This document shows, one piece after another, positions 1 through 13,899 of a DNA stretch of 64,000 nucleotides. The notes below the pieces were generated by a model, which made no database searches, was not told the origin of the DNA, and was given only the letters and a program-made list of their open reading frames with translations. A program made the position numbers and the translations under genes. The DNA comes from Wuchereria bancrofti (taxonomy: Eukaryota > Nematoda > Chromadorea > Rhabditida > Onchocercidae), in the NCBI GenBank assembly GCA_005281725.1, contig SSBO01000011.1, forward strand, positions 704,559 through 768,558, in the 5' to 3' direction. The number at the start of each line of letters is the position of its first letter. The stretch's first letter is position 1.

Positions 1-1345
1 TAGCCTCGTCGTGCACTGAATCTTCTTAATACATGCATGAAGCTCTCAGCTGTCAAATCATCGACTAATTCCAAGTGTATAGCTCTAGTTGTGAAGCATG
101 TGAACAAAGCTATCCATCTTTTGGTCAGACCATTTTCACCTCTTATAGATTACGGGCCTAAGTAATCCAGACCAACATGTTCAAATGTCCGGGTACGAGT
201 AATACGAGTTTCTGGCACATTGGACATAACTGGTAGTTTGAATGGTTTTGCTCTCCATCTTTTACACGCCATGCATTTGTTCAATACGCTCTTTACTTCC
301 GTTCTACCAGAAATTTCTTCTCAATTCTGATAATGTATGAGCGATTCCTGCGTGGCACAAATCTTCGTGTTGATGTTGAATGAGGAGCTTGGTTACAGGA
401 TTATGTCTTGGAAGGTATATTAGATTTAAACTGTCTGGATATAATCCTACACTAATGTTATCCAGTCGGCTCCGGCATTTCCATAAGGAATGGGTGTCGC
501 TATAATAAAGATTCCATTTGTTTATTTCCTCTTCATTGATACCTTCCGATTGAGCTTGTATAATCAAAGCTTTCGTAGCGTCGGCTAATTCGTACGATGT
601 TAATCCTGTTCCTATTGGTACTTCTTTCAACCATTCAAACCTTCTTTTCGATATATATCTTATAAATCTTAATGCCCATGCTGTTATTCTTCTTAGTCTT
701 ATCCATTTACTAATACGAGTTGCATCAATTAATCGTAACCTCTTAATTGTGATGAGTTTAGTAATAGTCGAGGCCGTACAGATTTTGTGTTCATATTCTT
801 CTTGTTCATAACAAATATTATCCTCCCATTGAGGCCATGTTGATTCTTCATCCCTTAGCCATTGAGGTTGTGTATCTTCTGTAAATATTACTCCTTGAGC
901 CTGCGCCACACCATTGAGACCGTATTCGAACTTTGCGAGTTGAATTGGAGACATGTATCCTTTTGTTGCTATGTCAGCAGGGTTAGATCTGCTTGGCACA
1001 TATCTGTATGAAAATTTGCCATTCGTATTTCATCGATTCGATTTTGTATAAATTTTGATAAGAGTCGTGATCGGTTTTTTATCCATTGGAGTGCACAACG
1101 GGAATCTGACCATAATGTAACTTCCGCATCTTCGATTTCTAATTGTTTGATAACAAATTTGGTAGCTCTCACTCCGATCAAAATAGCTAATAATTCTAGT
1201 TTAGGTATTGTTATACCTTTCACAGGAGCTATTCGAGATTTTGCAAAAATCAAAGATGTATTTGTACCTTGTTTTGCGTAGACTGCTGCAGCATATGCCG
1301 TGGGAGATGCATCGGTGACACCAACGGCTCGTGGAGAAAGCGTTT
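1..1345 (-). mobile_element. BEL/Pao LTR retrotransposon, pol fragment (RNase H to integrase), decayed
   Basis: Read on the minus strand, 1345 down to 1 gives the end of a BEL/Pao-type pol. RNase H comes first (about 1340-970, with VTDASPTAYAAAVYAKQG and LWSDSRCALQWI). Next is the linker with SRSNPADIATKGY, then an integrase zinc-binding region (HQHEDLCHAGIAHTLSELRR, about 390-310), then the integrase core start (FEHVGLDYLGP and AIHLELVDDLTAESF, 300-1). It is not intact. One base is missing near 1010 relative to the second copy at 3992, the frame breaks at about 304, and a stop (TAA) lies at 151-153. An extra stretch near 860-920 replaces the WWTGPQWL segment seen in copy 2. The element runs off the left edge, so its second LTR is not seen. 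Reverse transcriptase and protease are absent between 1345 and the gag remnant, so there is a large internal deletion. Confidence 0.85.
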
Positions 1346-1512
1346 ATTTTTGATAACCACGGCTTAATATCGCAGGTTTATAAAAGCTTAAAATGGGAGT
1401 GGTTACATTAAACATAAAACAGCTGCTCATTTACATAAAGAAGCTGAAAATATCTAGTTACAGTATAAGCATTATAACAATGGAAGATTAACATGTGTGA
1501 ATCTCTTTAGAT

Positions 1513-1760
1513 TTAAATAAAGATAACAAAAACGCATTGGAATTCGATGGGAATAAATCTAAGAATTATAAATGAGATGATTAATGAGTCATGGATGGAG
1601 GAAATTATTTTTAACTTTCGCGTCTTTCGCGACAGGAACCAATCCCAGAATACTGGCCATGCAGTAAGGGTGCCATCAAAAGTCCTCATTTCCATTTTTG
1701 GAAGTTGCATTTGACTGACAAGTGGTGCGGTTGAAACTGGAGTTGGAGGGAGAAAAGAAA
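1513..1760 (-). pseudogene. BEL/Pao gag remnant (DUF1759-like)
   Basis: Minus-strand reading from about 1760 gives PLVSQMQLPKMEMRTFDGTL and then TAWPVFWDWF. This is the typical gag motif of BEL/Pao elements (LPK-E-P-FDG…W-FWD). After about 40 matching residues the reading becomes AT-rich and unrelated, so the rest of gag, protease and RT are gone. It lies directly downstream of the LTR and primer-binding position, as expected for the 5' end of the internal region. An identical copy lies at 4687-4930. Confidence 0.7.
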
Positions 1761-1915
1761 ACAGAATTAAAATATCAAAAAAAATTTGTGCAATTATATA
1801 AAAGTGTAAAATATTAAGGTACTAGTACAATTAAGTTCACAAGTTTGACAAAAGTTCACTCTCAAAGAAAGGTTGCTGATTTACTTGGTCTGGTTTTTCC
1901 TTTGCTCAGCCCCCA

Positions 1916-2472
1916 TGTAAAGACAAATTTAATAACTCTTTCTTACAGCTCTGCTTCCTTGCGAAACAAAGTAGGTTTCCTTCCTTGACAGTTCAGATCG
2001 TTGACTTCTTTGCTCGATACTGGTAGATTCTCGAATCTGTACTGGTTCCGTTCTGTGTACGTGTACTGTGGGAGTCTTCGTGAAATACTTTATTATTCAA
2101 ACCTCAAACTTGGGTAATTAAACCACAGATTAACATTAAAAATTATACAACATTACAATAACGAGTTGATACATAACACACGAATATAACTTAATTATAA
2201 AACATTTAAAGATGTAAGCAAGCTAGACACTTCCCAACCGAGCCATACCATTACAAGATACTATAAATGGCTTTGTAAGGAAGAAAATTGGGAGGGATTT
2301 TTTGGATGTTAAGGTTACAAAGTAAATTAAAATCACTTAAAACAATACTCTTTGTTCATTACATTATAGCTTCGCCATTGTGGCGACAAATGTTAAGGTT
2401 ACAAAGTAGATTAAAATCACTTAAAACAGTAATCTTTGTTCATTACATCATAGCTTCGCCATTGTGGCGACA
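1916..2472 (-). repeat. BEL/Pao LTR (copy 1), containing an SL1 sequence
   Basis: Proposed 557-bp LTR. On the minus strand it begins TGTCGCCACAATGGCG at 2472 and ends TTTACA at 1916, directly followed by TGGGGGCTGAGC, a plausible tRNA primer-binding site. The gag remnant follows about 150 bp later. The U3 part carries an 84-bp tandem duplication (2306-2389 and 2390-2473). An AATAAA-type signal (AATAATAAAG) lies at about 2090. A perfect nematode SL1 leader (22 nt) lies at 2103-2124, starting about 35 nt upstream of that signal. Both LTR ends are inferred from the TG…CA termini, the primer-site position and the gag context. No second LTR of the same element is in the window to confirm them. Confidence 0.6.
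2103..2124 (-). other. SL1 spliced-leader sequence embedded in the LTR (copy 1)
   Basis: The minus strand reads GGTTTAATTACCCAAG… through TTTGAG, identical over all 22 nt to the SL1 leader used in nematode trans-splicing. It is followed by GTTTGAATAATAAAG. A functional SL RNA gene should carry an Sm site (AAUUUUUGG-like) and a 3' stem within about 80 nt; I see neither. The surroundings fit the R region of a BEL LTR instead, with a polyadenylation signal just downstream. Confidence 0.75.
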
Positions 2473-2473
2473 G
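2306..2473. repeat. 84-bp tandem duplication in the LTR U3 (copy 1)
   Basis: Two head-to-tail copies (2306-2389 and 2390-2473) begin ATGTTAAGGTTACAAAGTA and end in GTGGCGACA, with only a few differences. The unit contains the short palindrome CGCCA-CAA-TGGCG. Duplicated U3 segments in LTR elements often act as enhancer repeats; that role is inference here. The same pair recurs at 5482-5649. Confidence 0.85.
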
Positions 2474-2828
2474 TAGTATTGCAGGACAAAAACATAAGAT
2501 TTTGACCGATTCACCTGTTAAAGGTGAATGTCAAATTCAGTTTATAATATGTCGAAATAATCGAAGTAGATTTGTGTTAAGTCCATATGTAGAAATTTAT
2601 AATTAAAATTTAAGATTTTAAAGTGGTAAAGCATGGTAAGCGTATAATGAGTATGTTCGGATTTTAGAATTGTCGCTATTCTTTGTAAAATCAGACAGAC
2701 TAATTACATTCCACTCATTAGAAAAAAACTGAACCAATTTCGTTACCATACTTGGTATTTTCAGATGAATGCAATACCGTTTCAGTTTTATTAATATAAT
2801 TTTTATTTAACACTCATCCAGCGCCACA

Positions 2829-3276
2829 TAAAAGGCTGTCCAGCGTATCTTTTCAAATATTTTTGTTAACATTCTATAACCAAGACTTAAGATTGTCTTA
2901 TTGAACTTCATTTTAATGTTTAAAATATTAAAATCTCTTTTTGGTCGTGCGATTATTGCTCAAATTATTGATGTTCATGTTAATATGACTAAGTGAATCT
3001 TAACAAAAACATTTTGATTAAACTCTTGTTTGTTAGGCTAAAATCAGCAAAGTCTATTAGTTTTAATAAAAAATCTATTAGTTTTACGAGAGCTCTAAAG
3101 GACTGATATATGTTGTTGGTTATTGGTGCATTATATATATGTGTACTATTGATTAACTAACAATTCAAGTTTTATTTGTCCAGTAATACTTAATTTTGAC
3201 AATGGCTATTGCTGTTCGCAATCTGCTATAGAGAATACCACCAAAAACATTTAAAAAGATACGCTGGGCAGTCTCT
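2829..3276. repeat. Imperfect inverted repeat pair (copy 1)
   Basis: CTGTCCAGCGTATCTTTTC at about 2835 is matched in inverted orientation at about 3245-3275 (AAAAAGATACGCTGGGCAG). About 28 bp of arms carry three mismatches and enclose some 400 bp of AT-rich non-coding DNA. The arrangement resembles a small non-autonomous DNA element (MITE), but no target-site duplication or transposase was found. The same structure recurs at about 6005-6452. Confidence 0.5.
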
Positions 3277-3426
3277 GCTGTGGCTGAATGGATGAAACAG
3301 AGTTACTACTGTGTATAGTGAATGTTTTGCTTACCTTTCTTATCAAAATGGTCAATAATGAGATGAGATAAATTTAGAATGGTCTCATTTTCATTATGAG
3401 CATATATTAATTGCCCGTAAAGTTAC

Positions 3427-3632
3427 TTCCACCCCGAAGGGTGGATGGGCCGTTCCCGGAGGTAGGTGCAATACCGGGTCGACCCGCGGTAGGTGAGGAG
3501 CAAGCCCCTTCAAACCCACCATGGTCTCAAAAATAGAATAATCTCGAAGTGATCGATTGATCACATATCAGAGATTAAGCTGATAAGAACAGATACTACA
3601 CTTTGATCTTAGCCAATAGGCCGAGAAGCGAT
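3427..3632 (-). ncRNA. U2: U2 spliceosomal snRNA (copy 1)
   Basis: The minus strand from 3632 reads ATCGCTTCTCGGCCTATTGG and then CTAAGATCAAAGTGTAGTAT. That is the U2 5' end, stem I and the branch-point recognition sequence GUAGUA, followed by CTGTTCTTATCAGCTTAATC. The Sm site is ATTCTATTTTTGAG (about 3530). It is followed by the 3' domain with a GC-rich stem-loop III region and stem-loop IV (CCACCCTTCGGGGTGG, 3429-3444). Length is about 205 nt, with the 3' end approximate. The RNA pairs with intron branch points in the spliceosome. Only one U2 may exist at this locus, because the second copy sits across a likely assembly junction. Confidence 0.93.
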
Positions 3633-3991
3633 ACTGCAACCCCCACGCTATTGAATAATAGTTCACGCTGCAGCAAACTTCGAATAGGTTTTAAAGTTTT
3701 TTAGCAGATGTATAAAGAGCATTCTCTTTTTCTCTCTCGATGCATCACTTGCAACGACATCAAGAGTAAAAGAACTAACTGGTAATGGGACTAAATGAAA
3801 CGGTCGAAACACGGGGTGGAAGAAAAGAAAAAGAGGCAAAGGGAGAGCAAAGGAGAGAAAAAGAGGAAAAAGGTCAATTTGATGAGGATAATTTCAAAAC
3901 ATTTGAACTCTATAAAATGTCAAACTCATTGACCTCAGATGATACAGTAATATCGTAGGTCAGTGTATATTTATTTGTTTGAATTAAAATN

Positions 3992-4520
3992 CGAGGCCGT
4001 ACAGATTTTGTGTTCATATTCTTCTTGTTCATAATAAATATTATCCTCCCATTGAGGCCATGTTGATTCTTCATCCCTTAGCCATTGAGGACCAGTCCAC
4101 CATTGTTCGAACTTTGCGAGTTGAATTGGAGACATGTATCCTTTTGTTGCTATGTCGGCAGGGTTAGATCTGCTTGGCACATATCTGTATGAAAAATTTG
4201 CCATTCGTATTTCATCGATTCGATTTTGTATAAATTTTGATAAGAGTCGTGATCGGTTTTTTATCCATTGGAGTGCACAACGGGAATCTGACCATAATGT
4301 AACTTCCGCATCTTCGATTTCTAATTGTTTGATAACAAATTTGGTCCGATTAAAATATCTAATAATTCTAGTTTAGGTATTGTTATACCTTTCACAGGAG
4401 CTATTCGAGATTTTGCAAAAATCAAAGATGTATTTGTACCTTGTTTTGCGTAGACTGCTGCAGCATATGCCGTGGGAGATGCATCGGTGACACCAACGGC
4501 TCGTGGAGAAAGCGTTTATT
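3992..4520 (-). mobile_element. BEL/Pao pol fragment (copy 2)
   Basis: Second version of the BEL RNase H and linker region, truncated at the N. It reads through the point where copy 1 has lost a base (MANFSYRYVPSRSNPADIA near 4204-4150). It also keeps the expected FEQWWTGPQWLRDEE segment that copy 1 has replaced. It has its own deletion around 4345-4355 inside RNase H. The two copies therefore carry different lesions. Confidence 0.8.
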
Positions 4521-4686
4521 TTTGAATAACCACGGCTTAATATCGCAGGTTTATAAATGCTTAAAATGGGAGTGGTTACATTAAACATAAAACAGCTGCT
4601 CATTTACATAAAGAAAGCTGTAAACATCTAGTTACAGTATAAGCATTATAACAATGGAAGATTAGCATGTGTGAATCTCTTTAGAT

Positions 4687-4930
4687 TTAAATAAAGATAA
4701 CAAAAACGCATTGGAATTCGATGGGAATAAATCTAAGAATTATAAATGAGATGATTAATGAGTCATGGATGGAGGAAATTATTTTTAACTTTCGCGTCTT
4801 TCGCGACAGGAACCAATCCCAGAATACTGGCCATGCAGTAAGGGTGCCATCAAAAGTCCTCATTTCCATTTTTGGAAGTTGCATTTGACTGACAAGTGGT
4901 GCGGTTGAAACTGGAGTTGGAGGGAGAAAA
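4687..4930 (-). pseudogene. BEL/Pao gag remnant (copy 2)
   Basis: Same reading as the remnant at 1513-1760 (LPKMEMRTFDGTLTAWPVFW), in the same position downstream of the LTR. Confidence 0.7.
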
Positions 4931-5089
4931 GAAAACAGAATTAAAATATCAAAAAAAATTTGTGCAATTATATAAAAGTGTAAAATATTAAGGTACTAGT
5001 ACAATTAAGTTCACAAGTTTGACAAAAGTTCACTCTCAAAGAAAGGTTGCTGATTTACTTGGTCTGGTTTTTTCTTTGCTCAGCCCCCA

Positions 5090-5648
5090 TGTAAAAACAA
5101 ATTTAATAACCCTTTCTTACTGCTCTGCTTCCTTGCGAAACAAAGTAGGTTTCCTTCCTTGACAGTTCAGATCGTTGACTTCTTTGCCTTCGATACTGTT
5201 AGATTCTCGAATCTGTACTGGTTCCGCTCTGTGTACGTGTACTGTGGGAGTCTTCGTGAAATACTTTATTATTCAAACCTCAAACTTGGGTAATTAAACC
5301 ACAGATTAACATTAAAAATTATACAACATTACAATAACGAGTTGATACATAACACACGAATATAACTTAATTATAAAACATTTAAAGATGTAAGCAAGCT
5401 AGACACTTCCCAACCGAGCCATACCATTACAAGATACTATAAATGGCTTTGTAAGGAAGAAAATTGGGAGGGATTTTTTGGATGTTAAGGTTACAAAGTA
5501 AATTAAAATCACTTAAAACAATACTCTTTGTTCATTACATTATAGCTTCGCCATTGTGGCGACAAATGTTAAGGTTACAAAGTAGATTAAAATCACTTAA
5601 AACAGTAATCTTTGTTCATTACATCATAGCTTCGCCATTGTGGCGACA
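5090..5648 (-). repeat. BEL/Pao LTR (copy 2), SL1 at 5279-5300
   Basis: Copy of the LTR at 1916-2472 with the same TGTCGCC start, 84-bp tandem repeats (5482-5649), SL1 leader (5279-5300), AATAAA-type signal and end before TGGGGGCTGAGC. The SL1 segment has no substitution between the two copies. Confidence 0.6.
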
Positions 5649-6602
5649 GTAGTATTGCAGGACAAAAACATAAGATTTTGACCGATTCACCTGTTAAAGG
5701 TGAATGTCAAATTCAGTTTATAATATGTCGAAATAATCGAAGTAGATTTGTGTTAAGTCCATATGTAGAAATTTATAATTAAAATTTAAGATTTTAAAGT
5801 GGTAAAGCATGGTAAGCGTATAATGAGTATGTTCGGATTTTAGAATTGTCGCTATTCTTTGTAAAATCAGACAGACTAATTACATTCCACTCATTAGAAA
5901 AAAACTGAACCAATTTCGTTACCATACTTGGTATTTTCAGATGAATGCAATACCGTTTCAGTTTTATTAATATAATTTTTATTTAACACTCATCCAGCGC
6001 CACATAAAAGGCTGTCCAGCGTATCTTTTCAAATATTTTTGTTAACATTCTATAACCAAGACTTAAGATTGTCTTATTGAACTTCATTTTAATGTTTAAA
6101 ATATTAAAATCTCTTTTTGGTCGTGCGATTATTGCTCAAATTATTGATGTTCATGTTAATATGACTAAGTGAATCTTAACAAAAACATTTTGATTAAACT
6201 CTTGTTTGTTAGGCTAAAATCAGCAAAGTCTATTAGTTTTAATAAAAAATCTATTAGTTTTACGAGAGCTCTAAAGGACTGATATATGTTGTTGGTTATT
6301 GGTGCATTATATATATGTGTACTATTGATTAACTAACAATTCAAGTTTTATTTGTCCAGTAATACTTAATTTTGACAATGGCTATTGCTGTTCGCAATCT
6401 GCTATAGAGAATACCACCAAAAACATTTAAAAAGATACGCTGGGCAGTCTCTGCTGTGGCTGAATGGATGAAACAGAGTTACTACTGTGTATAGTGAATG
6501 TTTTGCTTACCTTTCTTATCAAAATGGTCAATAATGAGATGAGATAAATTTAGAATGGTCTCATTTTCATTATGAGCATATATTAATTGCCCGTAAAGTT
6601 AC

Positions 6603-6808
6603 TTCCACCCCGAAGGGTGGATGGGCCGTTCCCGGAGGTAGGTGCAATACCGGGTCGACCCGCGGTAGGTGAGGAGCAAGCCCCTTCAAACCCACCATGG
6701 TCTCAAAAATAGAATAATCTCGAAGTGATCGATTGATCACATATCAGAGATTAAGCTGATAAGAACAGATACTACACTTTGATCTTAGCCAATAGGCCGA
6801 GAAGCGAT
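6603..6808 (-). ncRNA. U2: U2 spliceosomal snRNA (copy 2)
   Basis: Sequence equivalent to the gene at 3427-3632, with the 5' end at 6808, GUAGUA branch-point recognition element, Sm site and stem-loop IV. About 350 bp of upstream DNA is shared with copy 1. It may be an allelic or assembly duplicate rather than a second locus. Confidence 0.9.
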
Positions 6809-7166
6809 ACTGCAACCCCCACGCTATTGAATAATAGTTCACGCTGCAGCAAACTTCGAATAGGTTTTAAAGTTTTTTAGCAGATGTATAAAGAGCATTC
6901 TCTTTTTCTCTCTCGATGCATCACTTGCAACGACATCAAGAGTAAAAGAACTAACTGGTAATGGGACTAAATGAAACGGTCGAAACACGGGGTGGAAGAA
7001 AAGAAAAAGAGGCAAAGGGAGAGCAAAGGAGAGAAAAAGAGGAAAAAGGTCAATTTGATGAGGATAATTTCAAAACATTTGAACTCTATAAAATGTCAAA
7101 CTCATTGACCTCAGATGATACAGTAATATCGTAGGTCAGTGTATATTTATTTGTTTGAATTAAAAT

Positions 7167-7880
7167 CTGTGTGAAAAATATTGATATAAAATTCAGTCCT
7201 AAAATGGAACTCCTCTATCACATTCAACCGTATCGCAACTGAGAATAGCAACCGAGAATACTTTTCTCTGTTCGTCTCTTTCGTCCACTGAACCACTGCA
7301 AAATCCTTGCGAGGTTGTCTATAACATTGATTCAGTGTGGGGTATGTTCGTCTTGCTCTCCTGCATTTGACCGAGAAAATCTTTCGCCTTTTACTAAAGA
7401 TTTCCGTGCAGGAGAGTATTTATGATTGTTAGCACATTTTTTGGAAGCCCTGCAAGGGGCATTAATTTGTTACAGCAATTTGAATCGTTTCATCTAATTG
7501 CTGGATTGTGACATAACGAAGATATTCTATCCTACAATTTATCTTGACTTTTATTCATTTTCCTGATCAAATTAATTCACTTCAACCACGTGGATTGGAA
7601 TCAAAAAAATTTCCTCAAAATTTTACCATTTCGATGATCGATATTTGGTAGCTGCTTGAAATACAGTCTGATTCGAATTAAGACTGTAGAGTTAAATTGG
7701 GAAAAAGAATTGGGATAACTTTTTGAGCAGTAACTTATAACAAAACGCATCATTAAGAAGGTCAACTAAACGAAGAACTGTTAATCTTGTCAAATTTGAA
7801 CATAATTTACGAAGCCGGCAAAAATAAAACAACAAAAAATGTTAACCAAATAAGAAGTTGATAATTTTAAACAGTCTTCG
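7167..7880. other. Unique intergenic DNA, no feature recognised
   Basis: Follows the end of the duplicated block. I see no conserved reading frame, repeat or RNA gene in it. Confidence 0.5.
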
Positions 7881-10216
7881 AATCGGGGACAACTAGTCGT
7901 GGTCCTTGCTTGCAACGACAGCACTGCTCATGTGGTCACTGTAATGGGTATTTAGGATGTGAGGAGATAACGCTGATGGAAGCGTTCAAGAAGTTGCAGA
8001 TGATGGCGAGGTAGATATTTACAATTTATATTTGTACATAAGAGTAGACACTATAAGTGTCTTTGTAGTGCTTTTTTATATTTTATATTTCCTGAATCTC
8101 TGTTGCTCTTGGCGCTAATAGAACTACTGGACTAATGTAAGCTCAGGTGAGCTTAAGGTAGTAAGCTACCTGCGATAATGGCTGCTACAAAACTTCTGTC
8201 TTCTTTAAACTAACATTCAGTCCAAAAAATTTTGCAGTTTCTGCAAAGCAGGAAGTTATGCGCTACAAATTTGGTGTGTGCTTTCTCTCTCTTGAGATTT
8301 CGGTGATACAATATCGAATGTAAATACGTTTTCATCATTTTGGCCTAGCGTGACTCTTTGGAGCATTATGCTGATGAATAATGTGTGAATAGGGTTGGTG
8401 TGAGAAGGCAACTTTCTTTCACGCCATTGATTATTCAGAAAGACCTAGAGAAAAATTGTCTTATCTGATTTACTGCGCTGATCCTTATGCAAAATGACAA
8501 TTAACTTGAGAAACTTAGGAGACATCGTAATCATTGCAAAATTTGCCGTAAATCTTTTCTGCTGTGTCAAAATGAACAATTGTCACCTAAAGCCCTTTGT
8601 TATATTTCCACATTTTCTTCCAGATATCTGAGAAAGAATAATAGGTGTGTACTTCTATTAACTGTAAAAATACATTAACTGTCGTATAGAAATGCTTTTG
8701 CAATGGTACCAGCCTATTTTAAAATATTCTTGGAAGAATTTTACTAGCTGTAAAAAGCAAAATAATTTGAACAATCTGATTTTTCTCAGATGATAATGTC
8801 TGCATCGTAGAAATCTGATGGAAGTTCGCCCTGTTGGGTGATGTGAAATGCATGGCCTTTCATACATTTGAAAATATGTTTCCAGATTTCAGCTGGAATT
8901 CCATCAAGCTCAAAGCCACTGCCGATTTGTAAATTTCTTCCAAAATGCGGTTATGTCCAATTCAGTTTTCAGTTATTACTGAGTGATGCGTCTTTAAATG
9001 AACGTTGGGCACTGGAGAGGAATTGAAAATGCTCAAACAATCGGTTGAGAATGAAAGATTTATGTGTGAGAAAGAAGTGGGTCTGAGCTAAGAAGAGGAC
9101 TGTGGACCTGATGTGTTGGTCCATAAAGCTTTTCTGTGGTTATTGACATCTGTTCTCTATGGTTATTGACATCTGCGCATGATTAATAGATTAGTCTGCC
9201 AGTTGTTCTTCATATCCTAAAGTTTCTGTTGAAGCATACTGCATGCAAGATGAAGATGATGGATTAGCGAGATGTGCTTAATAAGCAATTTTCTTCTTGA
9301 GTAATAGTTCCTGAATCAGCAAATTATTTTCATCAAACCAATTTTTGGATTTCCTAAATATTTGCTGGATGCTATTTTGATGACTTGCCAAAGTGATGCA
9401 TGGAAGAAACCTATGCGATAGTTTGCAAGTCAGTTTGAAGGTTAGTCTGGAAATTGTTTCTTACTGTAGCAACTTTGAGATCGTTTATTTTGAGCTTCTT
9501 TTTTTTTATAATATTTATAATATTTTTTTATAATATTTTTTATAATATTTTTTTATAATATTTTTTTTTTTTTTTTTTTATTTCAAGTCCCTTTTGACTT
9601 GAAATTGAAGGTGCGTCGCAAAAGTAATTGTTTATTGTCATTTTACACTTTTCATTTCGGGTATGACAAACATTGCGAATGCATCTTTGTCTTACCAAAA
9701 TATAGTCGATGAGGTATAACTGTTTGGATCGATATTTACCTGGTACTTCTTTTCAGACTACGAAGTTCTTTCCTACTCTGGCATTGAGGTTATCAAGAGT
9801 TATTTTACCTGTACAGAAAACTTTCGGTTAAAACGGAGAAAGCTGGTGTAGAATTTGGTTTTTTTCTCTGGGATCAGCTTGAAAAGTTAGAGCTGAAAAG
9901 TTTGTGAAATGCCGGAAAAGACAACATATTGTGAAAGGCACTGAGATAATGCGATCAGGACGGCCTGTCGGAAAGTTAACAAGTTTTGGAAGTGATTGAG
10001 TTCTTAGTCATAAACTTAACTTTTGCTTCCGGGAACATTCAATTTTCGGTATACCTTGCCGGAAGAAGATGTAGCCGGAATCTTTTTCTTTGAGAATGTA
10101 CGAATTTCACTGAGAGCAGTAATGTCAATGTTGAGTCGTGACAGTTCATGGGCCATCAAAGCAGAACTATACTCGGAACGTACATTATCCACAGTATCAA
10201 GCATTGTTTTGTAAGA
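7880..10216 (-). mobile_element. Fossil RTE-type non-LTR retrotransposon (LINE)
   Basis: Minus-strand fragments appear in the order expected for an RTE-clade element. The endonuclease start is at 10216-10010 (SSALMAHELSRLNIDITALS). Later endonuclease pieces LDNLNARVGKNF and LIDYILVRQ lie around 9800-9690. Reverse transcriptase pieces follow: LDGIPAEIWKHIF and QQGELPSDFYDADIII (about 8910-8780), a KEKSDCSNY-like block, VKESCLLTPTLF (about 8420) and FFGLNVSLKKTEVL (about 8225). A C-terminal piece RHHLQLLERFHQR lies near 8000. Frames change and stops interrupt throughout, so it cannot code. The A/T run with ATAATATTTTT repeats at 9495-9580 is a later insertion or expansion inside it. Confidence 0.8.

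Positions 10217-13899
<3,683 letters not shown>

Larger units (their letters stand above)
771..7166. repeat. 3.2-kb direct duplication separated by a single N
   Basis: 771-3990 and 3992-7166 are near-identical. They share the BEL pol end, gag remnant, LTR with SL1, inverted repeat, U2 snRNA and U2 upstream region, at an offset of 3176 bp over most of the length. They differ by scattered substitutions and a few indels: about 40 bp extra near 860-920 in copy 1, and a short deletion near 4345 in copy 2. The junction is a lone N at 3991. Left of copy 1 the BEL pol continues, and right of copy 2 unique DNA begins. This is what unmerged overlapping contigs or two haplotypes would give, although a true tandem duplication is not excluded. 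Confidence 0.9.

Noticed and set aside
2015..2124. Functional SL1 RNA gene
   Set aside because: The leader is perfect and is followed by GT, but no Sm site or 3' stem is visible downstream, and the surroundings fit a BEL LTR with a polyadenylation signal.
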